DNA of 64,000 nt, taken from the NCBI GenBank assembly GCA_026003015.1, contig BPGL01000003.1:1-64000 (forward strand), given 5' to 3'. Below the pieces are notes generated by a model. The model did no database searches and was not told where the DNA came from. It saw only the letters and a program-made list of their open reading frames with translations. The position numbers were made by a program, and so were the translations under genes. This DNA comes from Actinomycetota bacterium (lineage in GTDB: Bacteria > Actinomycetota > UBA4738 > HRBIN12). This document shows, piece after piece, positions 8,255-16,131 of the stretch (positions within the stretch are counted from its first letter, which is position 1; the number at the start of each line of letters is the position of its first letter).

Positions 8255-9574
8255 TCAGCGGGGTTCGTTCGCGAGGATGCCGGCCAGCTGCTCGTTGAGC
8301 TGCTCGAGGCCTTCCTCGACGCCGATCTGGCCCGACAGGATGTTCTGGATGTTGTCGACGATCGCCTTGTCCATCTCGGGCCAGACCACGAGCTGCGGGT
8401 AACGCTCGATCCGGCTCGTGTCGGGGATCGTCAGGAGCTCGAGGTAGGGCTGCTCCTTCAGCAGCTCGGGATCGGTCGTGATCGAGATCCGCCCGATCGC
8501 GGCCGCTCCGCGCTTCAAGAACTCCTTCGCGTTGCTCTTGCCCAAGACGAACTCGAGGAAGCGCCAGGCGTTCCCCTGGTTCTGCGAGTCGGCCGGGATA
8601 CCGATGTTCCAGCCGGCCAGGTGCGTGATGTCGGTCCCGCCCGAGGGCATCCGCGTCAGGGCGAACTTCCCCACGAAGTCCGTGTTCGCCGGGTCCGAGG
8701 CGATCCCGTAGTAGCCGCTGTACTGGATCATCGCCCCGACGTCTTGGGACAGGAACTTGTTCGTGACGTCGTCGCCGGTCGCACTGATCGCGCCCGCAGG
8801 CGCGACCTCCAGGAGGCTCTTCAGGTACTCGGTCGCCTCGACGGCCTCCGGCGAGGTCACCTGGGGCTCGAGGTTCTCGTCGTAGAGCTGGCCGCCGAAG
8901 CTCCACACGAGCGTCATCCACCACCAGCTCACGTTGGGGCCGAACCCGACGATCTGGCCGTCGCCGAGCCCGGAGTCCTCGACCGCCTTCGCGTTGTCGT
9001 AGTACTCCTCCCACGTCGTCGCGGGCTCGAGTCCGAGCTTCTCGTAGATGTCGGTCCGGTACCACTGCAGCATCGGCTCGGTCGAGAGCGTGAGCCCGTA
9101 GGTGACCCCTTCGTACTTGCCGTAGTCCTGCTGTCCCTTGGAGAAGTCGTTGATGTCGTACTCCTCCGACTCAGCCAGGCACCCGTCCAGGGGCATCATC
9201 ACCTTGTTGTAGCCGAACGGCGCGAGGAAGGTGTTGTCGAACTGCGCCACATCGTACTTGCCCTCCTGCTGCTGGTAGCTCAGGAGCTGCTTCTGATGGG
9301 CCGACCCGTACTCGACCTCCTCGACCGACACCTTGATCCCCGTCTCCTGCTCGAACTCGGGGATGAACGACTTGATCGCCTCCGCCGAGGGGCTCGGGAT
9401 GAGGAACAAGCTCAGGGTGTCCTTGTTCGGATCGGGCTCGGGACACGCGGCTCGCTCACCACCGCCGCCGCCACCGCCGTCACCCCCGCCGCCGCAGGCG
9501 ACGGCCACGAGCACCAACCCAACGAACAGCGCGATCGGCGCGGCGATCCGCCGACGCCCTCTCCTCAGGTCCAT
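8255..9574 (-). CDS. Extracellular sugar-binding lipoprotein of a CUT1 ABC importer
   Basis: A 439-residue family 1 extracellular solute-binding protein. The signal peptide ends at VAVAC (lipobox Cys about residue 27) and is followed by a Gly-rich linker. The N-lobe start LSLFLIPSPSAEAIKSFIPE and later segments (AKAVEDSGLGDGQIVGF, WWWMTLVWSFGGQLYDEN) are typical of sugar-binding members with aromatic stacking residues. It captures the ligand for the two permeases downstream and is the first gene of the operon behind a near-consensus promoter. Ligand unknown; neighbours suggest an amino sugar or aminocyclitol. Confidence 0.92.
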   Translation of the reverse strand: MDLRRGRRRIAAPIALFVGLVLVAVACGGGGDGGGGGGGERAACPEPDPNKDTLSLFLIPSPSAEAIKSFIPEFEQETGIKVSVEEVEYGSAHQKQLLSYQQQEGKYDVAQFDNTFLAPFGYNKVMMPLDGCLAESEEYDINDFSKGQQDYGKYEGVTYGLTLSTEPMLQWYRTDIYEKLGLEPATTWEEYYDNAKAVEDSGLGDGQIVGFGPNVSWWWMTLVWSFGGQLYDENLEPQVTSPEAVEATEYLKSLLEVAPAGAISATGDDVTNKFLSQDVGAMIQYSGYYGIASDPANTDFVGKFALTRMPSGGTDITHLAGWNIGIPADSQNQGNAWRFLEFVLGKSNAKEFLKRGAAAIGRISITTDPELLKEQPYLELLTIPDTSRIERYPQLVVWPEMDKAIVDNIQNILSGQIGVEEGLEQLNEQLAGILANEPR

Positions 9575-9622
9575 GACCCCCTCCCCTCGGTACGGGCGAC
9601 CCCCCGGGTCCGTCGCCGCGGG

Positions 9623-9651
9623 ACGCTAGGCGAGGGGGGACCATATGTCAA
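9623..9651 (-). promoter_or_regulatory. Promoter of the ABC importer operon
   Basis: On the minus strand a perfect -35 TTGACA (9651-9646) is followed after 17 bases by TAGCGT (9628-9623), with the start codon about 50 bases further. This is the best consensus promoter seen in the window. A TGT-N11-ACA half-symmetry next to it (9646-9662) could be part of an operator. Confidence 0.65.
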
Positions 9652-9677
9652 TACCGCTTACAGAACTCCCCCCCTGC

Positions 9678-9683
9678 TAGGGT
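9678..9683 (+). promoter_or_regulatory. -10 element for a leaderless PIG-L transcript
   Basis: TAGGGT lies seven bases before GTG 9691, so transcription would begin at the start codon. Confidence 0.5.
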
Positions 9684-9690
9684 GCCGCAC

Positions 9691-10518
9691 GTGAGCGTGG
9701 TCGAGGAGGGCGAGGGCCGGACGCTCCTGGTCGTCACGGCGCACGCGGACGACGCCGCCCTGTTCGCAGGGGGCACGATCGCCCGGTGGGCTCAAGCCGG
9801 ATGGCGCCTCGTCGTGATCCGCGCGACGGACGACCGGTGGGACTCGGTCGGCCTGTCCGAAGAGGCCACGGTCGCGGCCAACGAGCGTGAGTTCGCCCGC
9901 GCGATGGAGATCCTCGGCGTTGCCGAGCACCGGAGCTGGGGCCTGCCGACGGACACGCTCGGCGACGCGAGCGAGGTCGCGTTGCGCGAGCGCGTGATCC
10001 GCGCGCTGCGCGAGCACCGACCCTACGCCGTGGTGAGCTTCGATCCCTTCGCGATGTTCGGCGAGGACAACCAAGACCACCTCAAGGTCGCCGCGGCGGT
10101 CGCCGAGGCCGCCTGGGCGGCTCAGTTCGACAAGCACCACCCCGAGCACGCACAGGACGGCCTGAGCCCGCACGGGGTCTTCGAGCGGTGGTGGTTCGGC
10201 AGGCGGGTCATGGAGGTCACCGACGCGATCGACATCGCCCCAACGCTCGAGCGCAAGATCGACGCCGTCCTCGCGCACGAAACACCGATGCGCAACCTCG
10301 TGCACCAGCTCCGGCTCCAAGCGCGGACCGGTGGCTACGACCTGCCGGCGCTCGAGGAGGGGACCGATCACGCCGGCGTGATCGCCGAGCTCGTGCGCCA
10401 CGCGGCCGCCGAGGCCGGCCGACGTCACGGGCTCGCCTACGCCGAGGAGTTCCGCGTCGTGCGCTTCGGCGGGCTCGAAGGATGGCTCGCCGAGCACGGA
10501 CGCCCCCGGACGCCGTGA
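9691..10518 (+). CDS. PIG-L family N-acetylglucosaminyl deacetylase
   Basis: A 275-residue zinc deacetylase of the LmbE/PIG-L family, which removes acetyl groups from GlcNAc-type substrates. The metal motif reads VVTAHADDAALFAGG (variant of AHPDDE, with the His and two Asp kept) and the second ligand region is NQDHLKVAAAV. The start is set to GTG 9691, since the upstream GTG 9682 lies inside the -10 element TAGGGT. It sits between the importer operon and the dehydrogenase operon and probably deacetylates the imported sugar or a glycoside of it. Confidence 0.88.
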   Translation: MSVVEEGEGRTLLVVTAHADDAALFAGGTIARWAQAGWRLVVIRATDDRWDSVGLSEEATVAANEREFARAMEILGVAEHRSWGLPTDTLGDASEVALRERVIRALREHRPYAVVSFDPFAMFGEDNQDHLKVAAAVAEAAWAAQFDKHHPEHAQDGLSPHGVFERWWFGRRVMEVTDAIDIAPTLERKIDAVLAHETPMRNLVHQLRLQARTGGYDLPALEEGTDHAGVIAELVRHAAAEAGRRHGLAYAEEFRVVRFGGLEGWLAEHGRPRTP

Positions 10519-10522
10519 GCCG

Positions 10523-11548
10523 TCACACGATGAGTTCACGCGCCCGACGCACCACTCGGCGCGCCTCGGCGTCGTCCAGCTGCAGGTGCTCCACGACGCT
10601 CGGCCACAGCGCCTCACGCGCGCAGTAGCCGGGGAGCTCCAGGAGGGCGCGCACGGCGAGGTCCTCGTCGATCCGCAGATGCTCGGGGTCCGCGTCGACC
10701 CCCGTGGCCCGCACGAGGTCCGCCGCACGTTCGGGCTCGTTGCCCTGCAGCAGGCTCATCACGACCACGCACCACGAGATCAGCTCGCCGTGCACCCACG
10801 AGCGCCGGGTCAGCCACTCGAGGCAGTACGCGAGGAAGTGCTCGCTGCCCTCTTCGAAGCGCGCACCGTAGGCGATGCAGCCGGCCCCGACGTCGCGGTG
10901 GATCTCGGCGAGCCATCGGATGGCGGCGTCGGAGACCCGCCGGATCTCCGGCGCCATCGCGGCGAGTTCGTCGAGGACCCGCCGACCGAGCGCAGCCGCT
11001 TCCGGGTTCCAGGGGATCTCGCCGCGACCTTCGTGAACGGCCAACCGCCAGTCGAACATCCCCGTGTGACAGCTCAGCAGGTCCCCCACGCCGGCCCGGT
11101 TCAACCGGGGCGGTGCGCGTCGGACGAGCGCCGGGTCGACGATGACCTCGACGGGGCGGAGGTCGCCCCCGTAGCGCACGCGCGAGCCGTCGCGGTATCC
11201 GTAGGGCGCCGTGAAGGCGGCGTCGGCGCTGAGGATCGTGGGGATCTGGACGAGGTCGAGCCCCGTGGCCTCGGCGACGAACTTCGCGGTGTCCAAGGCC
11301 GATCCGCCGCCGAGTCCGACGACCGCCCGCCCACCCGGTGGGACCCCCGCGGCTAGGTCCCGCAGGTGCGCCAGCTCGACCGAGCCGGCCTGGATCATCC
11401 ACAGCGGAGCCGGCACGACGTCGGCCACGAGCGCCCAGGGCTCGGGCATCGTGCAGACGACGGCGCCGGCGGCGAGTTCCCCGAGACGCTCGGTCGCGGC
11501 GCCTTCGGCGACCGTCAGCGGGAAGCGGGCGTCCTCGAAAGCCGTCAT
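10523..11548 (-). CDS. Iron-containing dehydrogenase of the glycerol-1-phosphate dehydrogenase/AraM group
   Basis: A 341-residue member of the DHQS/G1PDH/iron-ADH superfamily. The nucleotide motif GLGGGSALDTAKFVAEATG and metal-site segments GVGDLLSCHTGMFDWRLA, GSEHFLAYCLEW and SWVHGELISW (Asp and two His) are intact. It would reduce a ketose phosphate or oxidise a polyol phosphate with NAD(P). DOI synthase of aminoglycoside pathways belongs to the same superfamily, but the AraM-like DW motif favours G1PDH. ATG 11548 overlaps the stop of the Gfo/Idh gene (ATGA). It is the last gene of the ROK2 operon. Confidence 0.8.
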   Translation of the reverse strand: MTAFEDARFPLTVAEGAATERLGELAAGAVVCTMPEPWALVADVVPAPLWMIQAGSVELAHLRDLAAGVPPGGRAVVGLGGGSALDTAKFVAEATGLDLVQIPTILSADAAFTAPYGYRDGSRVRYGGDLRPVEVIVDPALVRRAPPRLNRAGVGDLLSCHTGMFDWRLAVHEGRGEIPWNPEAAALGRRVLDELAAMAPEIRRVSDAAIRWLAEIHRDVGAGCIAYGARFEEGSEHFLAYCLEWLTRRSWVHGELISWCVVVMSLLQGNEPERAADLVRATGVDADPEHLRIDEDLAVRALLELPGYCAREALWPSVVEHLQLDDAEARRVVRRARELIV

Positions 11549-12486
11549 GATCCCGCCGACCGGTAGGCGTCCTCGATGACCTGGATCGCGATCCGACCCG
11601 AGCGCCCGTCGGAGTGCGGGGTCCGGTCCTCCCGGATCGCCGCGACGAACTCGCGCAGCTGCGCCGTGTACATCGGCTGCGTGCAGTGCTCGTAGTCCTC
11701 GCTGGGTTCCTCGCGAGGGAAGATCCGTGCGTAGCCACGCGTCCCGTAGATCTCGGTGTCGGCCTCGAGCCCCTCTTTGTGCGGGTGCCACCATCCCGCC
11801 TCGACGATCGAGTTCGTGCCCTGCGACCACGCGATCAGCAGGATCGCATCGTCGTCGACGTCGTAGGTTCCGTAGCGGGTCCCCACGGCCGCGCACACCC
11901 GCACGGGCTCCGGATCCCCGAGGAGGAAGCGCGCCGTGTCGATCGCGTGGATCCCCATGTCGGGCAGCGCACCACCGCCCGCCAGCTCGCGATCGGTGAA
12001 CCACCCGCCGGGGCCCCACCCCGCATGGACGCCGTACCCACGGGTCTTGACGACCGCGCCGAACTCGCCGGCGGCGATCCGATCGCGCATCGCCCGCACC
12101 TGGTCGTGGAAGCGCCAGCAGTGGGCCACCATCAGCGCGGCGCCGCCCCGCTCCGACGCCTCGATCATCCGGTCGCAGGCCGCGACGGAGGTCGCCATCG
12201 GCTTCTCGACCAGGACCGGGGTCCCGGCCTCGAGGAACGCCACCGCCTGCGGTTCGTGCAGGGCGTTGGGCGTACCCACTACGACGGCGTCCACCTCGGG
12301 ATCGCCGACGAGGCCGGTCCAGTCCTCGGTGACCCGCTGGATGCCGAACCGCTCCGCGAAGGCCCGAGCCGTGGCCGCGCGGTGGTTCGCGACCGCCACG
12401 AGCTCGTGGCCGCACTCGAGCACCGCCCGTGCGTGGAACCCTTGGATGAAGCCGCAGCCCAGCAACGCGAACCGCACGGTTCTCAT
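11545..12486 (-). CDS. Gfo/Idh/MocA family NAD(P)-dependent sugar dehydrogenase
   Basis: A 313-residue oxidoreductase: N-terminal Rossmann fold (FALLGCGFIQGFHARAV, VVVGTPNALH), catalytic EKP motif (VLVEKPMATSVAACDRM) and C-terminal beta-sheet domain with GGGALPDMGIHAIDTARFLL carrying the conserved Asp/His pair. Family members oxidise inositols, glucose, glucose-6-phosphate or amino-sugar derivatives at one hydroxyl. It overlaps ROK2 upstream and the G1PDH-like gene downstream by four bases each. A role in making a keto-sugar for the DegT transaminase is inferred from context. Confidence 0.88.
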   Translation of the reverse strand: MRTVRFALLGCGFIQGFHARAVLECGHELVAVANHRAATARAFAERFGIQRVTEDWTGLVGDPEVDAVVVGTPNALHEPQAVAFLEAGTPVLVEKPMATSVAACDRMIEASERGGAALMVAHCWRFHDQVRAMRDRIAAGEFGAVVKTRGYGVHAGWGPGGWFTDRELAGGGALPDMGIHAIDTARFLLGDPEPVRVCAAVGTRYGTYDVDDDAILLIAWSQGTNSIVEAGWWHPHKEGLEADTEIYGTRGYARIFPREEPSEDYEHCTQPMYTAQLREFVAAIREDRTPHSDGRSGRIAIQVIEDAYRSAGS

Positions 12487-13751
12487 CCCCCCTCCACCGA
12501 GCGACCCAGCCGCGGTGCGCCCCGATCGAACAGGCGCTCCTGCGCCCGGCGGAGCGCCATCCCGACCGCCCCGGTGAGCTCCGCCTCGTCGCCCAGCGCG
12601 GCGGGCACGAGCTCGGTCGCCACCGGGGTGAGCGCCCGCAGTCCCGAGCGGATCGGCTCCAAGAGCAGGTCGGCGTTCCGGCCGACGCCCCCGCCCACGA
12701 CGACGAGGCCCGGGTCGAGCACCGCCACGACCGCGGCGATCGCTCGGGCCGCGACCCACGCCACCTCCTCCACCACGGCGGCGGCCCGCTCGTCGCCCTC
12801 GCGGGCCGCGCGGAACACGTCTTCGACGTCGCGCACCCGCCCGAGACCCCGACGGCGGGCGGCCTCGACGATGCTCCGCGCGCCGATGGCCTCTTCGAGA
12901 GGACCGCGGCGCCGACGCAGCTGATCCACCTCGCCCGAGGGGATCGGCAGGTACGCGATCTCTCCGGCCGCGCCGCTCGCCCCGCGATGCAGGGATCCAC
13001 CGAGGACGACGCCCAGCCCGACCCCCGTGCCCAGGTGGAGGTAGACGAAGTCGGCGACGTTCCGACCGGCGCCCCGCCAGGCCTCGCCGATCGCGGCGAG
13101 GTTGACGTCGTTCTCGAACGTGACGTCGGACCGAAGCCGAGCGCGGATCTCGGCCAGGATCGGCGCTCGGTTCCAACCCGGGAGGTTGTGCGCGAGCCGG
13201 ACCCGCTCGCCGGAGCCCATCGGCACCCCGGGCGTGCCCACGGCCACGGCCGAGACCCGACGCCAGCCGAGCCCGGCGCCCCGGGCGGCGCGTCGAGCGA
13301 CCTCGCCGATCTGCTCCACGAGCGACCGGGCGCTTCGGGCCCGCGCCGGCTGCTCGACCCGCTCGATGATCGTGCCGGCGAGGTCGGCGACCGCGGCGCG
13401 CACGCGCCGACGTCCGACGTCGACACCCACGACCCAGCCGGCGGCCGGGTTGAGTTCGTACAGCACCGCAGCCGGCCCCTGGCTTCCGGTGCGCCGCCCC
13501 GCTTCACGGATCAGGTTCACGCGACGGAGCTGATGCACGGCTTGGGCCACGGTGGGCTTCGACAGGCCCGACGCCGCAGCGATCTCCGCCCGCGTGAGCG
13601 GCCCGTGGCGACGGACGTGCTCGAGGATCGCGCGCTCGTTGAGCGCACGCAGGAGGCTCGGAGGCCCCGCCGCGAACCGCTCGTCGTTCGTGCCGCCCTC
13701 GCTCGTCGGATCCCGCGATCGCTGAACCGGAAAGGAACTTTCCTGATAGAT
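12483..13751 (-). CDS. ROK-family transcriptional regulator (second of two)
   Basis: The HTH (LNERAILEHVRRHGPLTRAE, ASGLSKPTVAQAVHQL) and the ROK domain (ENDVNLAAIGEAW, HLGTGVGLGVVLGGSLHRG) are clear. The phosphate loop is degenerate (VDVGRRRVRAAV instead of DxGxTK) and the zinc motif is absent, so it is a sensor and not a kinase. No standard start codon exists between its -10 (TAGCAT, 13764-13759) and the HTH. ATC 13751, seven bases after the -10, or CTG 13652 are the only reasonable positions, while GTG 13868 would overlap the divergent gene. It is divergent from the aminotransferase and likely autoregulates through the inverted repeat at 13729. Confidence 0.85.
   Translation of the reverse strand: MYQESSFPVQRSRDPTSEGGTNDERFAAGPPSLLRALNERAILEHVRRHGPLTRAEIAAASGLSKPTVAQAVHQLRRVNLIREAGRRTGSQGPAAVLYELNPAAGWVVGVDVGRRRVRAAVADLAGTIIERVEQPARARSARSLVEQIGEVARRAARGAGLGWRRVSAVAVGTPGVPMGSGERVRLAHNLPGWNRAPILAEIRARLRSDVTFENDVNLAAIGEAWRGAGRNVADFVYLHLGTGVGLGVVLGGSLHRGASGAAGEIAYLPIPSGEVDQLRRRRGPLEEAIGARSIVEAARRRGLGRVRDVEDVFRAAREGDERAAAVVEEVAWVAARAIAAVVAVLDPGLVVVGGGVGRNADLLLEPIRSGLRALTPVATELVPAALGDEAELTGAVGMALRRAQERLFDRGAPRLGRSVEGG
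13729..13743. promoter_or_regulatory. Inverted repeat, probable ROK2 operator
   Basis: GGAAAGGAACTTTCC is a 6-3-6 perfect inverted repeat. It overlaps the -35 region (13740-13745) of the rightward promoter and lies about 8-22 bases after the leftward transcription start, so one bound repressor could silence both directions. GGAAA/TTTCC palindromes are reported for some ROK regulators. Confidence 0.6.
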
Positions 13752-13758
13752 CGCCGGG

Positions 13759-13768
13759 ATGCTAGCCT
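13759..13768. promoter_or_regulatory. Overlapping divergent -10 elements (ROK2 and aminotransferase)
   Basis: The segment ATGCTAGCCT contains TAGCAT on the minus strand (13764-13759) and TAGCCT on the plus strand (13763-13768), sharing the central TA step. Confidence 0.45.
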
Positions 13769-13827
13769 CGACCGACGAGCCGGTCAAGGCGGCCGGCCGT
13801 CGGTCGACGGACGGAGGTGCCCGAGCG

Positions 13828-15066
13828 ATGCCTGAGCTCGCGATCAACGGCGGTCCGCCGGTGCGCACGGACCCCTACCCGCCGTGGCCGGAGGTCGACG
13901 ACGACGGGTACGTGGCCGCCGTCGAGCGTGTCGTTCGAAGCGGCCGCTGGGGCGGCTACCCGGAGCCCGGACCGAACGCCGCGGCGTTCGAGGAGGCCTT
14001 CGCGCGCTACCAGGGAGCGCGCTACGGGGTGCTGATGGCCAACGGCACCGTCACGATGGAGGTCGCTTTGAAGGCCCTCGGCATCGGCTGGGGTGATGAG
14101 GTGATCATCCCAGCCCTCACGTTCCAGGCAACCGCCTACGCCCCGATCGCTGCGGGCGCCCTCCCGGTGATCGTCGACGTCGAGCCCACGACGTGGTGCA
14201 TCGACCCCGAACAGATCGAGGCGGCGATCGGACCCCGGACGCGCGCCATCATCCCCGTCCATCTCGGGCATCAGATGGCCGACATGGATCGGATCATGGC
14301 CATCGCGCAGCGACATGGTCTGGCCGTGATCGAGGACTGCGCCCACGCCCACGGCCAGCGCTGGCGCGACCGCGGGGCCGGGTGCTTCGGGGCGTTCGGT
14401 TCCTTCAGCCACCAGAGCTCGAAGATCCTCACCGCCGGCGAGGGGGGCTCCCTGCTGACGGACGACGAGGGGCTGGCCGCGACCGCTCACTCGATCATCG
14501 ACTGCGGACGCGCCAAGGACCCCGAGGGGACGGGGTTCACCTTCGGAGCCAACTACCGCCTCGGAGAGCTGCACGCGGCCCTCCTCACCGTCGCGATCGA
14601 ACGCTTCCCCGAGCAGCAGGAGGCGCGTGCACGCAACGGACGGCGCTTCCAGGAACTCGTCGCCCAGGTACCGGGGGTCCGCGTGATGCCTCCGGACGAG
14701 CGGATCACCCGGTGGAGCTTCTACAACTACATCGTCGCGATCGATCCGGACGCCTTCGCAGGGCGTACGAACCACGTCGTCGCGCGCGCGCTGGCGGCCG
14801 AGGGCATCCCCGCGGCCGTCCAGTACCCGCCGATGAACCGCTACGAGTTGTTCGATCCGAAACGCTCGCGCCTACCCGTTGCCGTGGAGTACGCCGATCG
14901 TCTCGATCCCTCTCGGATGTCGTTCCCCGTCGCCGAGGAGGCGGGGCTCCGCGCTTCCGTGTACTTCATGGAGAACGTGTTCCGCGACGGCGACCGAGGC
15001 GTCGAGCAGGCGGTCGAGGCCGTCGCGAAGGTACAGGCGCACGCCGACGAGCTCCCCCTGCCGTGA
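13828..15066 (+). CDS. DegT/DnrJ/EryC1/StrS family PLP-dependent sugar aminotransferase
   Basis: A 412-residue aminotransferase. The PLP Lys is in FSHQSSKILTAGEGGSLL (about residue 199), the cofactor Asp in VIEDCAHAHG, and the N-terminal signature GVLMANGTVTMEVALKALGI is present. The family transfers amino groups between glutamate or glutamine and keto-sugars or keto-cyclitols. ATG 13828 has GGAGGT nine bases upstream. It starts an operon with the SIS isomerase (GTGA overlap) and the ABC ATPase. In an import locus it may act as a deaminating enzyme, but direction is not readable from sequence. Confidence 0.88.
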   Translation: MPELAINGGPPVRTDPYPPWPEVDDDGYVAAVERVVRSGRWGGYPEPGPNAAAFEEAFARYQGARYGVLMANGTVTMEVALKALGIGWGDEVIIPALTFQATAYAPIAAGALPVIVDVEPTTWCIDPEQIEAAIGPRTRAIIPVHLGHQMADMDRIMAIAQRHGLAVIEDCAHAHGQRWRDRGAGCFGAFGSFSHQSSKILTAGEGGSLLTDDEGLAATAHSIIDCGRAKDPEGTGFTFGANYRLGELHAALLTVAIERFPEQQEARARNGRRFQELVAQVPGVRVMPPDERITRWSFYNYIVAIDPDAFAGRTNHVVARALAAEGIPAAVQYPPMNRYELFDPKRSRLPVAVEYADRLDPSRMSFPVAEEAGLRASVYFMENVFRDGDRGVEQAVEAVAKVQAHADELPLP

Positions 15067-16073
15067 GCGAGACCAAGCCCGATCGGTTCCACGCCGAGAT
15101 CGTCGGCCAGCCCGCGGCCATCCGCCAGGCTCTCGGGGCGGCCGATCAGGCCGCAAGGACGATCCCCGAGCTCGTGCGCGCGCGGCCGCGCTCGGTGTGC
15201 TTCGTCGGCATGGGGAGCTCGCACTTCGTGGCCCGTCCCGCCCTGCGGGCCCTCGGCCGCGCCGGGGTCCTCGCCTGGAACCCCCTGGCGGCCGAGCTGC
15301 TCCACGACGGCCTCTCGATCGTGACCGCAGACGACGTCGTCGTGTTCGTCAGCCAGTCCGGTGAGACGGTGGAGACGCTGCGCTGCGCCGAGGAGCTCGC
15401 GACCCGGCGGCGGCCGCCGCGCACCGTCGCGGTGACGAACGGCAGCGATACCCCCCTCAGCGGGCTCGTCGACGTCGCGTTGGACACGCGGGTCGGCGCG
15501 GAGGAGGGGCCCTCGACCGGCACCTTCGCCGCGGCGACCGTCGCGCTCGCCGGGGTGGCCCGCGCCCTCGCCGGGCCCGGCCCGCTGGAGGCCGCCGAGG
15601 TCGAGGGACTCGCCGCCGCCGTCGAGGCGCTCCTGGAGCCGTCGGCCGCGGCCGATGCGCTCGCCCTTCGCGAGACGCTCGTCCTGCTGGGCCGCGGTGG
15701 GGCCCGGGCGGCCGCAGAGATGGGGGCCCTGACGATCAAGGAGGCCGCCGCCGTGGCCGCCGAAGCGCTGCACAGCGCGCAGTTCCGCCACGGACCGCTC
15801 GAGCTCGCCGACGAGCGCCTCGCTGCGATGATCGCCGTGTGCGACCCGCCCCTGCGCGACCTCGAGCTCGGCCTGGCCGCCGAGCTCGTCGATCTCGGCG
15901 TCGAGGTCCACGTCATCGACACGACGACCGCCCCCATCGGTCCGCTCGACCCCCTGCTGGCTCCGGCCGCCGCGGTCGTGCCGGCACAGCTCCTCGCCCA
16001 TCGCCTGGCGGTGGCTCGCGGCCGCACGCCGGGGGTGTTCGTCCGCGCCTCGAAGGTGACCCGGCGTGAGTGA
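15063..16073 (+). CDS. Double-SIS-domain phosphosugar isomerase/deaminase (GlmS isomerase-domain-like)
   Basis: A 336-residue protein resembling the C-terminal isomerase half of GlmS without the glutaminase domain, as in AgaS and FrlB. FHAEIVGQPAAIRQAL is the GlmS-type entry, FVGMGSSHFVARPAL the sugar-phosphate loop, VVFVSQSGETVETLRCAEEL the first SIS motif, and AALHSAQFRHGPLELADERL-like text (about residues 235-255) the second. It probably isomerises or deaminates an amino-sugar phosphate. GTG 15063 overlaps the aminotransferase stop by four bases. No sugar kinase lies nearby, so phosphorylation must come from elsewhere. Confidence 0.82.
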   Translation: MSETKPDRFHAEIVGQPAAIRQALGAADQAARTIPELVRARPRSVCFVGMGSSHFVARPALRALGRAGVLAWNPLAAELLHDGLSIVTADDVVVFVSQSGETVETLRCAEELATRRRPPRTVAVTNGSDTPLSGLVDVALDTRVGAEEGPSTGTFAAATVALAGVARALAGPGPLEAAEVEGLAAAVEALLEPSAAADALALRETLVLLGRGGARAAAEMGALTIKEAAAVAAEALHSAQFRHGPLELADERLAAMIAVCDPPLRDLELGLAAELVDLGVEVHVIDTTTAPIGPLDPLLAPAAAVVPAQLLAHRLAVARGRTPGVFVRASKVTRRE

Positions 16074-16131
16074 TCCCCGCCTTGACCGGCCCCGCCCGCA
16101 ACGGAACACTGCCGATCGAAGGAGCTGAGCC

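Noticed and set aside
9682-9690. GTG 9682 as start of the PIG-L gene
   Set aside because: It lies inside the TAGGGT -10 element; GTG 9691 is seven bases downstream and fits the leaderless pattern.
10523-15066. A complete aminoglycoside biosynthetic cluster
   Set aside because: There is a DegT aminotransferase, a DHQS-superfamily enzyme and a PIG-L deacetylase, but no glycosyltransferase, no resistance gene and no clear DOI synthase. The ABC importer and ROK regulators point to uptake.
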